A stretch of 64,000 nt of DNA. Source: Ruminococcaceae bacterium UBA3215. GTDB taxonomy: Bacteria; Bacillota; Clostridia; Oscillospirales; Ruminococcaceae. A program made the translations under genes and the position numbers. Below are positions 16,441 to 23,766 of this stretch, piece by piece. How positions within the stretch are numbered: the first letter of the stretch is position 1; each line of letters starts with the position of its first letter. The notes beneath the pieces are model-generated. The model saw only the letters and a program-made list of their open reading frames with translations. It was not told the DNA's origin and did no database searches. Location: contig DEWH01000022.1 of assembly GCA_002363155.1 (NCBI GenBank), positions 122,481 through 186,480 of the forward strand, read 5' to 3'.

Positions 16441-17508
16441 ATGGGCAAAAAGAAAACCAACAAAGTAAATCTTATAATCTGCGGCATTGCGTTCATTGTA
16501 ATGGTATTCGTGCTGTTTTCGGACGGCATTGACAATATATTCAATGCGCTGAAGCAGATGAACCCGCTGTTTCTGGTGATCTCCGTGCTGTGCATGGTGG
16601 TGTACTGGTTCGGGGAAGCGGTAGCGACACACCTTGCCGCGAAGAGCCTTGAACCGGACACGAAATTCAGGACCTCGCTTCTGGTAACGATGATAGGGCA
16701 GTATTTCAACTGCATAACCCCGTTTGCGTCGGGCGGACAGCCGATGCAGGTATATACCTACATGAAGAACGGTCTTCCGCTGGGTTCGGCAATGACAGCT
16801 CTGCTGAGCCGATTCATCGTTTACCAGTTCACATTGACGCTCTACTCGATAGTATTTCTTATATTCAAGCTCTCCATGTTCACGGAAGGGGAGCTCAAGC
16901 CGCTGACATTCCTTGTGATCATAGGGTTTATAATCAACACGTTCGTCATCGTGCTTCTGATAATGCTTGCATTCTTCCGCAAGGCGACGAATAAGATAGC
17001 CCACGCAGTTGTAAAGCTTCTCGGAAAGATACACATAATCAAGGACGTTGACGACAAGATCGAGTACATTGACAAGGAACTTGCGCAGTATTACGAGAAC
17101 TTTCTGTTTATAAAGAGCCAGCCGGTAATGGTGCTGAAAATGTTTATTGCGACGGTAATTCAGCTTCTTGTTTATTTCTCGATAACCTATGTGATATATC
17201 TCGGCTTCGGCATGACAAAGACGGACTTTTTCACGATAATTGCCTGTCAGGCGTTTGTGCTGATGATATCGTCATTTGTTCCGCTTCCGGGAGCAATGGG
17301 CGCGGCTGAGGGCAGCTATGCGGCATTCTTCAAGGGGATATTCGGCGCACACTACACCGTTGTATCAACGTTTATATGGCGTTTTCTGACATTCTATCTC
17401 CCGATACTTGTCGGCATTGTGATCAATCTTAAGATGTCACGCAGCGGTGTTGATCTTAACCAGGCTGCCGACATCATCAAGGAGCAGGAGGAAGCGAATG
17501 AGCGATGA
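16441..17508 (+). CDS. Flippase-like membrane protein (LPG synthase transmembrane / UPF0104 family)
   Basis: This 355-residue polytopic membrane protein has about eight hydrophobic segments. It matches the lysylphosphatidylglycerol synthase transmembrane-region family, with conserved TPFASGGQPMQVY (about 100), the central helix pair and PLPGAMGAAEGSYAAFF (about 285-300). No aminoacyl-transferase domain is attached, so a lipid flippase role is inferred from the family and not synthesis of lysyl-PG. The ATG at 16441 is preferred over a TTG at 16426 because GAGAGG sits just upstream. It overlaps the zinc-ribbon gene by 11 bp and may be cotranscribed with metG. Confidence 0.88.
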   Translation: MGKKKTNKVNLIICGIAFIVMVFVLFSDGIDNIFNALKQMNPLFLVISVLCMVVYWFGEAVATHLAAKSLEPDTKFRTSLLVTMIGQYFNCITPFASGGQPMQVYTYMKNGLPLGSAMTALLSRFIVYQFTLTLYSIVFLIFKLSMFTEGELKPLTFLVIIGFIINTFVIVLLIMLAFFRKATNKIAHAVVKLLGKIHIIKDVDDKIEYIDKELAQYYENFLFIKSQPVMVLKMFIATVIQLLVYFSITYVIYLGFGMTKTDFFTIIACQAFVLMISSFVPLPGAMGAAEGSYAAFFKGIFGAHYTVVSTFIWRFLTFYLPILVGIVINLKMSRSGVDLNQAADIIKEQEEANER

Positions 17509-17857
17509 TGCGTATGACAAATTGTTTGCCGATATGACCGATGAGGAGCGCGAGCAGCTCCGCCGTCTTCATCACGAAATGGAGACCGGCGCCATTCAGC
17601 TCCAGGGCGCGGTCATGTGTCCTCCCCAACCTCCGCCCGGGCTGATGATGCAAATGGGAATGGCGGTACCGAAGTCCGAATGGACAGACGCAAAGCGGTG
17701 GAAATGCAAATGCGGTGCACCAAATGAGGGAAAGTTCTGCACGGAATGCGGTTCTCCCGCACCTCCTCCCGTCTGGTTCTGCGCGGACTGCGGCGAGCGA
17801 AACCAGGGCAGGTTCTGTACCAATTGCGGCGCGAAGAGACCTTCTGGAGAGATTTGA
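17498..17857 (+). CDS. Small double zinc-ribbon protein
   Basis: This 119-residue protein has a charged N-terminal helix (about 1-35, DKLFADMTDEEREQLRRL), a Pro/Met-rich linker (MCPPQPPPGLMMQMGM) and two zinc ribbons, CKCGAPNEGKFCTECG (about 68-83) and CADCGERNQGRFCTNCG (about 92-108). The ATG at 17498 overlaps the flippase gene by 11 bp and has GGAGCAGGAGG upstream. Double zinc ribbons of this kind occur in many uncharacterised Firmicutes proteins. Its stop codon TGA is the first base triplet of a GAGAGATTT tandem repeat. Function unknown. Confidence 0.85.
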   Translation: MSDDAYDKLFADMTDEEREQLRRLHHEMETGAIQLQGAVMCPPQPPPGLMMQMGMAVPKSEWTDAKRWKCKCGAPNEGKFCTECGSPAPPPVWFCADCGERNQGRFCTNCGAKRPSGEI

Positions 17858-17874
17858 GAGATTTGAGAGGGGGC
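17845..17874 (+). repeat. GAGAGATTT tandem repeat starting at a stop codon
   Basis: Units of GAGAGATTT(T) of about 10 bp start in the last codons of the zinc-ribbon gene and run through its TGA. The same thing occurs at 43886-43937. In both places the repeat leads into a double-hairpin 3' module. Confidence 0.7.
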
Positions 17875-17928
17875 TCTGCTTCGGCTGCTTTGTATGCACG
17901 CATCGTGCGTGCCTTTTGGCAGCCTACT

Positions 17929-17998
17929 CACGGCTTCCTGCCGTGACCCCCAACCCCCCGCAAGCCCCCTTTGAAAAAGGGGGCTTGACCCCCTAAAC
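17929..17998 (+). repeat. Double-hairpin 3' module, copy 2
   Basis: Hairpin 1 is CACGGC/GCCGTG (17929-17945). Hairpin 2 is a 12-bp perfect stem, CAAGCCCCCTTT with AAAGGGGGCTTG (17961-17987), with loop GAA. ACCCCCTAAAC follows. It lies downstream of, and in the same orientation as, the zinc-ribbon gene. Confidence 0.75.
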
Positions 17999-18045
17999 AA
18001 ATGCAGTATTTCAGAGTGCACTGCTATGGACGAGTGCGGACTGAA

Positions 18046-18167
18046 ATGCAGAGGGGCTGGCAAAGATTCCGTTCAGAAAATAACAAGAAAACAGCTTGCA
18101 GAGATAGTCACTGCAAGCTGTTTTTTATTCGGAAGAGAATAGCTAACCGAGGCGGCGCGTCCGCCGC
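18046..18167. repeat. Intergenic repeat family C, copy 1
   Basis: Two blocks, ATGCAGAGGGGCTGGCAAAG (18046-) and AGAGAATAGCTAACCGAGG with CGGCGCGTCCGCCGC (18134-18167), recur at 40477-40592. In this copy a terminator hairpin lies between the blocks. The whole 328-bp gap (17858-18185) is composed of repeats and this terminator. Confidence 0.65.
18088..18130. terminator. Bidirectional terminator between the zinc-ribbon gene and ydcF-like gene
   Basis: A 13-bp perfect stem (AAAACAGCTTGCA with TGCAAGCTGTTTT) with an 11-nt loop and flanking A and T runs. Both neighbouring genes converge on it. Confidence 0.88.
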
Positions 18168-18185
18168 ACGGTCTCAGAAACCTCT

Positions 18186-19007
18186 CTAAACGGCTACTAT
18201 AAAATCCCTTGTAACTGCCATTATCTCGCGAAGCCAATAGCTTGGCAAAGTCATGATAACAGGAGCGGGATCGGGGTATATCCCGGAAGCATGAAGCCCG
18301 TTGAGCTTCGCCTGACGGACGCCGCGGAAAATATGATAGCATTCGCTTACGACAACAACATCTCTCGGCAGATCATACGCTTCTATGATCTCCTTGGAAA
18401 ACAGTATGTTTTCGGTGGTGTCCGTCGATTCGTCTTCCACATATATCCTGCTCTCGTCTATCCCGCCGCGCACAAGGGTCCTGCGGATACATTCGGCTTC
18501 CGATATCTCTTCGTTGCTTCCCTTTCCGCCTGCCGCCACACATACCGCGTCCGGGTGGGCGTTCAGGTATTCTTCCGCTTTTTGGATACGGATCGCAAGC
18601 ATTGGCGACGGCTCGCCGTCAATCACCATGCATCCGAGCACTATCACCGTCTGCGGATCGTCCTGCGAAGAGACCGACACAGCCTCTTTTTCGCCGTGCA
18701 TCATCTCCGACAGTATAAAGCCGGATATTATACAGCAGTAAACCGCAAATACCAGCTGAAGTGCGGCTGCTGTTTTCGCAATAACGCGCAGAGTCTTTTT
18801 CTTCCGCATAAACGGGTACAGGATAACAAGAAGTATCACACTGATACAGAAAATACTTCCTGTCACATTCCCGAAATTTACCTGATTAAAACTCATGGTG
18901 TACAGAAATGTGTAAAGCAGAAATGCGCATATTACCGCTGCCGCGGTGCGAAGTACCGCAAACGTTATGTCAAGCGCTCTGTTTGACGGTCTGTCAGTTC
19001 CGTTCAT
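18186..19007 (-). CDS. YdcF/ElyC-type DUF218 membrane protein
   Basis: This 273-residue protein has four N-terminal membrane segments (about 12-35, 42-65, 72-90, 95-112) followed by a DUF218 domain (about 130-265). Family motifs are VIVLGCMV, AAGGKGSNEEISEA and ESTDTTENILFS; the last two are usual in YdcF, SanA and ElyC. ElyC is linked to peptidoglycan precursor or undecaprenyl-lipid handling at the envelope. Its start overlaps the stop of dapL by 4 bp, so it is cotranscribed with an enzyme that makes the diaminopimelate of peptidoglycan, which supports an envelope role by context. Confidence 0.85.
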   Translation of the reverse strand: MNGTDRPSNRALDITFAVLRTAAAVICAFLLYTFLYTMSFNQVNFGNVTGSIFCISVILLVILYPFMRKKKTLRVIAKTAAALQLVFAVYCCIISGFILSEMMHGEKEAVSVSSQDDPQTVIVLGCMVIDGEPSPMLAIRIQKAEEYLNAHPDAVCVAAGGKGSNEEISEAECIRRTLVRGGIDESRIYVEDESTDTTENILFSKEIIEAYDLPRDVVVVSECYHIFRGVRQAKLNGLHASGIYPDPAPVIMTLPSYWLREIMAVTRDFIVAV

Positions 19008-20209
19008 TTTCCGCAGAGCTTTTTGAAGCGTGCCATTGCTTCCTTGGTGTTTTCAAGGGTATTGAATGCGGTAAGACGGAACCAGCCGTCGCCGTTCTTG
19101 CCGAAGCCTTCGCCGGGCGTGCCGACTACTTCTGCCTCGTTGAGAAGCTTGTCGAAGAATTCCCAGCTTCCCATTCCGAACGGGCATCTGAACCAGATAT
19201 ACGGGCTGTTCTTGCCGCCGGTGTACTTTATGCCGAGCTCGTCGAATGTATCTGCCATTACCTTCGCGTTTTCCATATACTTCTCGATAACAGCCTTTGT
19301 CTGCTTCTGCCCCTCTTCGGTGAATACAGCCTCTGCCGCACGCTGAACAGGATATGCGACACCGTTGAACTTGCTGCCCTCGCGGCGTATCCAGAGATCG
19401 CGGAAGCTGTGCTCCGTACCGTCGGAAGACTTGAGCATAAGTTCCTTCGGTATTACCGTATAGCCGCAGCGAACACCGGTGAATCCTGCTGTCTTGGAGA
19501 GGGAGCAGATCTCGATAGCGCACTTTCTCGATCCCTCTATTGCAAATATGGAGTGAGGGATCTCCGGGTCATGAATGAATGCTTCATAAGCGGAATCGTA
19601 GATGATAACAGCGTCATTTGCAAGCGCGTAGTCTATCCACTCTTTGAGCTGTGCCGCAGTATAAGCGGAACCGGTGGGGTTGTTCGGGGAGCAGAGATAG
19701 ATGATATCGGCGTGAACGTTCTTGTCGGGCATTGCCGCAAATCCGTTGCTCTCGTCGGAATTTGCGAAAAGCACCTTTCTGCCGCCCATAACGTTTGCGT
19801 CAACATATACCGGGTATGCGGGATCGGTGATAAGCACGGTGTTGTCCGCGGAAAGAATGTCGCCGATATTGCCGCAGTCCGACTTCGCGCCGTCGCTTAT
19901 GAGCACTTCTTCTGCCGCAACTTCCGCGCCGTTCTTCTTGTAGTAAGCCGCGATCGCTTCACGCAGGAAATCATATCCGAGACCGCTGTCCTCGTAACCA
20001 CGGAATGTCTCCTTTACGCCCATTTCCTCCGAAGCCTTCTTCATCGCGTCAACAACTGCGGGAACCAGCGGGAGCGTAACATCACCGATACCCATTCTTA
20101 TGATCTTGTTGTCGGGGTGAGCGGCGATGTACTCGCGGACGCGCTTGCCGATCTCGATAAAGAGATAGCTCTTCTTTAAATTCAGAAAGTTTTCATTCAT
20201 TTTAGCCAT
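19004..20209 (-). CDS. dapL: LL-diaminopimelate aminotransferase
   Basis: DapL converts tetrahydrodipicolinate directly to LL-diaminopimelate using glutamate, a short route to lysine and to meso-DAP for the wall. The 401-residue length fits. The start ENFLNLKKSYLFIEIGKRV and GIGDVTLPL are characteristic. The PLP-binding lysine is in SLSKTAGFTG (about 235-244), with SPNNPTGSAY before it. AAAGGA lies 9 nt before the ATG. It overlaps the downstream YdcF-like gene by 4 bp. Confidence 0.96.
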   Translation of the reverse strand: MAKMNENFLNLKKSYLFIEIGKRVREYIAAHPDNKIIRMGIGDVTLPLVPAVVDAMKKASEEMGVKETFRGYEDSGLGYDFLREAIAAYYKKNGAEVAAEEVLISDGAKSDCGNIGDILSADNTVLITDPAYPVYVDANVMGGRKVLFANSDESNGFAAMPDKNVHADIIYLCSPNNPTGSAYTAAQLKEWIDYALANDAVIIYDSAYEAFIHDPEIPHSIFAIEGSRKCAIEICSLSKTAGFTGVRCGYTVIPKELMLKSSDGTEHSFRDLWIRREGSKFNGVAYPVQRAAEAVFTEEGQKQTKAVIEKYMENAKVMADTFDELGIKYTGGKNSPYIWFRCPFGMGSWEFFDKLLNEAEVVGTPGEGFGKNGDGWFRLTAFNTLENTKEAMARFKKLCGK

Positions 20210-20253
20210 AGTTTTATGTCCTTTCGCTTGTTGGTATGAATAATTTACAATTT

Positions 20254-20282
20254 ATTATATCACAAAAACCGTCATTTGAAAA
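20254..20282 (-). promoter_or_regulatory. Likely promoter for dapL
   Basis: On the minus strand TATAAT (20254-20259) is consensus and is preceded at 17 bp by TTTTCA (20277-20282), a 4/6 match. The start codon is 45 bp away. Confidence 0.5.
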
Positions 20283-20329
20283 TAGGTTTTTGTGAAAAAC
20301 AGTTAAAAACTGCAAGTTTTCCGTTCTGT

Positions 20330-21583
20330 TCATTCAGATGCACCGAATACGGCTCCGCTCTTTTCGAGAGCTTCGTCGATATCCACATCGAACCATTCCT
20401 CGACCCCGTCGTCGGTTTGCTTGAACAACGGATAGATCGTCAGACCGTCGGTGCTTCCGTATTCGCATTTCGTGAATTTTCCGTTTTCGTATCTGTAACA
20501 GTCGCCGCTTCCGGAGTCGTAAAGGAATCTGCCGCCTATGACATAGTACAGATAGACTTTGGATTCCGGATCCGGCATATACAGCGGGATCACGTCGTCA
20601 GTATCATACAGCTTTATCTTGTCAATATCGGCGGGATAGCCGGTAATATGACGGTATTCGTTCGTTTGCGTGTCAAAGATCATAAACTGGCAAATACCCA
20701 TCCAGCCGGTATATGACAGGAAGCAGCCCTGCTTGTAGAACCATATCCTGCTTGCATACAGCTCCCGGCACTCTCCGTCAACTACGCCGAGCAGTGTGGT
20801 GTGCTCGGAAGCACCCATGAATCCGTGACCGCTGAGGTAGAACTGCTTGAAATCGCCGTAGTCGAGCATCACAGCCACTTCATCGTTGAGGTAGTCCACA
20901 TGATCGACAACACTCATCTCTCCGCCGCTGCTCTCGAAGATAAGATACGTCGGGAATATGACCTGACTGTCGCTGACTGCGCACGGGTATGTTACAGCAA
21001 GAAAACGTTCTGTTTTTCCGTCGCCGTCAAAATCGTTCTCCCAGCCCGTCACGAACTTGGGAAAGATCTCGCCGCCCATAAAATAGTCGTTAATGTCCTC
21101 GTCCCCGTAGAATTCGCTGTCCGCGTAGTTGATCTCAATGCCGTCGGATATCATTCCGAGTATCTTCTCTCTTGCGCTGCGGAATGCGTCGGTTTCTGTT
21201 ATGTACCTCATCGCACGGTCCTGCACATCGGCGGGAATGTCGGACTGCTCCGGGCTGTATATGAATTTGTAATCAATGAATCTGTTTGTCCGCATGAACT
21301 CCTCGTTCTGCGCCTTGAACGCGTCGAGTCTGCCGCGGAACCGTTCGTCCGCAAATTCGTCCGCGTAAAGCTTATCGGGCGGAGCGTCAGCAGGCTGCAC
21401 GGTTTCCGTGACGGTGACATTATCGGATCCGGCATCGGTTATGGCACAGGTCTGCGGGATCGCCGTTTCTGCTGCCGTCAATTCTGTCTGCGGTACGTTC
21501 ATCTCTGTATGTGCATTTCCGCAGGCTCCTGCCGCGGCTATAACTGCGGCGATAAACCCGAATACGGGCAATCTGTTTCTCAT
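20330..21583 (-). CDS. Lipoprotein with acidic extracellular domain, unknown function
   Basis: This 417-residue protein has a lipoprotein signal (MRNRLPVFGF, hydrophobic core, lipobox AAGAC around residue 20). A Thr/Glu/Pro-rich linker runs to about residue 75 and is followed by a mainly acidic globular region of about 340 residues rich in Tyr, Asp, Gly and Phe. Motifs such as DFDGDGKTERFLAVTYP resemble VCBS/FG-GAP-like Asp-rich calcium loops. I chose the ATG at 21583 because GGAGGGG lies 6 nt upstream; a longer reading exists but lacks a ribosome binding site and would mask the signal peptide. It is divergent from spoIIR. No family is assigned. Confidence 0.82.
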   Translation of the reverse strand: MRNRLPVFGFIAAVIAAAGACGNAHTEMNVPQTELTAAETAIPQTCAITDAGSDNVTVTETVQPADAPPDKLYADEFADERFRGRLDAFKAQNEEFMRTNRFIDYKFIYSPEQSDIPADVQDRAMRYITETDAFRSAREKILGMISDGIEINYADSEFYGDEDINDYFMGGEIFPKFVTGWENDFDGDGKTERFLAVTYPCAVSDSQVIFPTYLIFESSGGEMSVVDHVDYLNDEVAVMLDYGDFKQFYLSGHGFMGASEHTTLLGVVDGECRELYASRIWFYKQGCFLSYTGWMGICQFMIFDTQTNEYRHITGYPADIDKIKLYDTDDVIPLYMPDPESKVYLYYVIGGRFLYDSGSGDCYRYENGKFTKCEYGSTDGLTIYPLFKQTDDGVEEWFDVDIDEALEKSGAVFGASE

Positions 21584-21691
21584 TCGTTCCCCTCCGTGCT
21601 TCAGATATTTCAATTATATCATATACTTTCTACGATTACATATCCTCTTTTCTGCCAATACTTATAATGACGCAGGAAAGGGGACAGACAA

Positions 21692-22327
21692 ATGACATCA
21701 AAGGAAAAGCTCATCGACATATCAATGCTTCTCGGAACGGCTGCGGCGGTGCTGATATCGGCGTTCGCGGGATTCGCCAAGGAGTGCGACGCGGCGCATG
21801 ACAGCACATTCCGGCTCCATATCCTTGCAAACTCCGACTCGGTGCAGGATCAGCGGATAAAGTACGCTCTGCGCGATCACATGACAGACGATCTCGGTGC
21901 GATATTCGCGTCCTGCTCCACCAAAGACGAAACAAAGGCACTGGCACAGCGCAATCTCCCGTACATCGAGCTTCGCGCCAATGAGTTTCTGGATGAACAG
22001 GGCTGCGGCTATACGGCGGTATGTGAGGTCTGCGAGGACGAGTTCCCTACGCGGGTCTATGCCGACCGGACACTTCCCTCCGGAACGTATGACACGCTGA
22101 AGATCGTTCTCGGCAGCGGCGAAGGGAAGAACTGGTGGTGTGTGCTGTATCCGTCCGTATGTATCGGTGCCGCTTCGTCGTCGAAGTCTCCCCTGCCCTC
22201 CCGCGAGCTTTACGAAAACAGAAAAAACGCTGACAGAATGACTGCCGACAGCCTTAAAGACAAGCACGGCGGCATAGAATACCGCTTTGCGATATATGAT
22301 CTGCTGAAATCGCTGTTCGGGCTGTAA
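21692..22327 (+). CDS. spoIIR: Stage II sporulation protein R
   Basis: SpoIIR is made in the forespore under sigma-F and secreted to the intermembrane space, where it triggers SpoIIGA to process pro-sigma-E in the mother cell. The 211-residue protein has one N-terminal membrane segment or signal (about 8-28). The family core is recognisable in FRLHILANSDSVQDQRIKYALRD and in GTYDTLKIVLGSGEGKNWWCVLYP. GGAAAGGGG lies upstream of the ATG. A TATAAT at 21663-21668 is present but a sigma-F type promoter is not obvious. It shows that the organism belongs to a sporulation-competent lineage, but not that it sporulates. It converges on the cysteine desulfurase with only 4 bp between stops. Confidence 0.93.
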   Translation: MTSKEKLIDISMLLGTAAAVLISAFAGFAKECDAAHDSTFRLHILANSDSVQDQRIKYALRDHMTDDLGAIFASCSTKDETKALAQRNLPYIELRANEFLDEQGCGYTAVCEVCEDEFPTRVYADRTLPSGTYDTLKIVLGSGEGKNWWCVLYPSVCIGAASSSKSPLPSRELYENRKNADRMTADSLKDKHGGIEYRFAIYDLLKSLFGL

Positions 22328-22331
22328 CCGT

Positions 22332-23486
22332 TCACCCGATAAGCGAACGGAGCTTTCCGATCTCGCCGGGCAGGACACGGATAAGCTCATCTATCTCGGC
22401 TTCCGTTGTAAGATCGGACATCGTGATGCGCACGGAGCTTCTTGCTTCGTCTTTTGTAAGTCCGAGCGCAGTCAGGACATGGGACGGGTCAAGTGAGCCG
22501 GAAGTGCATGCCGAGCCGCTGGATACCGCGATCCCAAGCAGATCGAGCCGTAATATCAAGGCTTCTCCCTCTATCCCGCCGAACGAGAAATTAACGTTTG
22601 AAGCGAGCCGTTTCTCCCTGTCGCCGTTGAGCCTTGCTCCGCTTATCTTCGACAGCTCCGCTATCAGCTTTTCCCGCATCGGCAGGAGTTTTCCGTTTTT
22701 TTCGGAAATGTTTTCCGCTGCCGCACGCATAGCTTCCGCAAGTCCGGCTATACCGGCGATATTCTCTGTTCCGGCGCGCTTTCCGGACTGCTGCGCACCG
22801 CCGCGGACAAACGGGCGGAGTGATGCGGGCTCCCGCACATACAGCAGTCCGACGCCCTTCATCGCGTGTATTTTATGCCCCGAAAGCGACAGCATATCCA
22901 CGTTCTGCTCCCGGACGTTTATCGGGATATTCCCGAATGCCTGCACCGCGTCGGTATGGAATGTTATACCGCGCTCACGGCATATCCCGCCTATCTCCGC
23001 TATCGGCTGGACTGTGCCGATCTCGTTGTTTGCTGCCATTACCGTGACGAAGCCCGTATCATCGGTAAGCGCGGCTTCAAAGTCGGAAACGCGCACAATG
23101 CCATTCTCATGCACCGGCAGGTACGTCACATCGAAACCCTGCTTTTCAAGGTATTTCAGCGGTTCGAGGACTGCGTGGTGCTCGATGGCGGAGGTGATGA
23201 TGTGACGTTTTCCCTTTGTAAGGGCGGTCTCTGCCGCTGAGAATACCGCATGGTTGTCGCTTTCGGTGCCGCCGCTCGTAAAGAAGATATCTCTGCTGTC
23301 ACAGCCGAGTATCTCTGCGCACTGCGCTCTCGCCTTATTCAGTGCTATTGCGCTTTTCCTGCCGAGAGAATAGACGGAGGACGCGTTCCCGTATCCCTCT
23401 TTCAGCCACGGCATCATTGCTTCAAGTACATTATCGCTTATCGCCGTAGTCGCGGCATTGTCAAGATAGATCCTTGTTTCACTCAT
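22332..23486 (-). CDS. Cysteine desulfurase (NifS/IscS family)
   Basis: This PLP enzyme of 384 residues removes sulfur from cysteine for iron-sulfur clusters or tRNA thiolation. YLDNAATTAISD starts the fold, SGHKIHAMKGVG (about 197-208) holds the PLP lysine, and SSGSACTSGSLDPSHVL (about 318-334) contains the catalytic cysteine loop, a class I NifS/IscS-like loop. The ATG at 23486 is chosen because AGGAG lies 8 nt upstream. An in-frame extension of 54 codons runs through repeat DNA and is rejected. No iscU or thiI partner is adjacent, so its specific sulfur acceptor is not shown. Confidence 0.93.
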   Translation of the reverse strand: MSETRIYLDNAATTAISDNVLEAMMPWLKEGYGNASSVYSLGRKSAIALNKARAQCAEILGCDSRDIFFTSGGTESDNHAVFSAAETALTKGKRHIITSAIEHHAVLEPLKYLEKQGFDVTYLPVHENGIVRVSDFEAALTDDTGFVTVMAANNEIGTVQPIAEIGGICRERGITFHTDAVQAFGNIPINVREQNVDMLSLSGHKIHAMKGVGLLYVREPASLRPFVRGGAQQSGKRAGTENIAGIAGLAEAMRAAAENISEKNGKLLPMREKLIAELSKISGARLNGDREKRLASNVNFSFGGIEGEALILRLDLLGIAVSSGSACTSGSLDPSHVLTALGLTKDEARSSVRITMSDLTTEAEIDELIRVLPGEIGKLRSLIG

Positions 23487-23510
23487 GTTGTTATCTCCTG
23501 CTTTATCTGC

Positions 23511-23604
23511 TGCGCTTACGCGCTTTGTCCTGCGCGGACGGCGCCGGCTTACGCAGCCGGACCGCGCCAGCGTGACGCTGGACCCGGACACAGATATCCG
23601 GGTC
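23511..23604. repeat. Palindromic repeat cluster related to family A (partial)
   Basis: A chain of small hairpins (GCGC-TTAC-GCGC, CGGCT-TACGC-AGCCG, CCAGCGT-GACGCTGG, ACCCGGA...TCCGGGT) resembles the interior of family A without its terminal repeats. It lies upstream of the cysteine desulfurase, partly in its leader. Confidence 0.6.
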
Positions 23605-23631
23605 TTGCGAACAAATCGGAAATATGCAAAC

Positions 23632-23665
23632 GCCTTCCCCGAAAACATCGGAGAAGGCTTTTTTT
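23632..23665 (+). terminator. Terminator-like hairpin with T-run on the plus strand
   Basis: GCCTTC-C-CCGA pairs with TCGG-A-GAAGGC and TTTTTTT follows. Both flanking genes are on the minus strand, where the downstream run is only GTTT, so the orientation does not match the annotated genes. Confidence 0.6.
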
Positions 23666-23708
23666 CAATATGTCCGCAGACTTTTTATTTCCGTTTTACG
23701 GGACTGAG

Positions 23709-23757
23709 TTTAGGGGTCCAGCCCCTTTTTAAAGGGGCTGGCGCCGTCCGCGTAGGA
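23709..23757 (-). repeat. Double-hairpin 3' module, copy 3
   Basis: Read on the minus strand downstream of the SurA-like lipoprotein: hairpin 1 (GTCC-TACGC-GGAC), then CCAGCCCC-TTTAAAAA-GGGGCTGG, then ACCCCTAAACTCAG. The sequence beyond it (CCCGTAAAACGG) is also shared with copy 1 near 2975. Confidence 0.7.
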
Positions 23758-23766
23758 CAAAGCGCG

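Noticed and set aside
23487..23648. 54-codon N-terminal extension of the cysteine desulfurase
   Set aside because: It runs through palindromic repeat DNA, and a good ribosome binding site marks the ATG at 23486.
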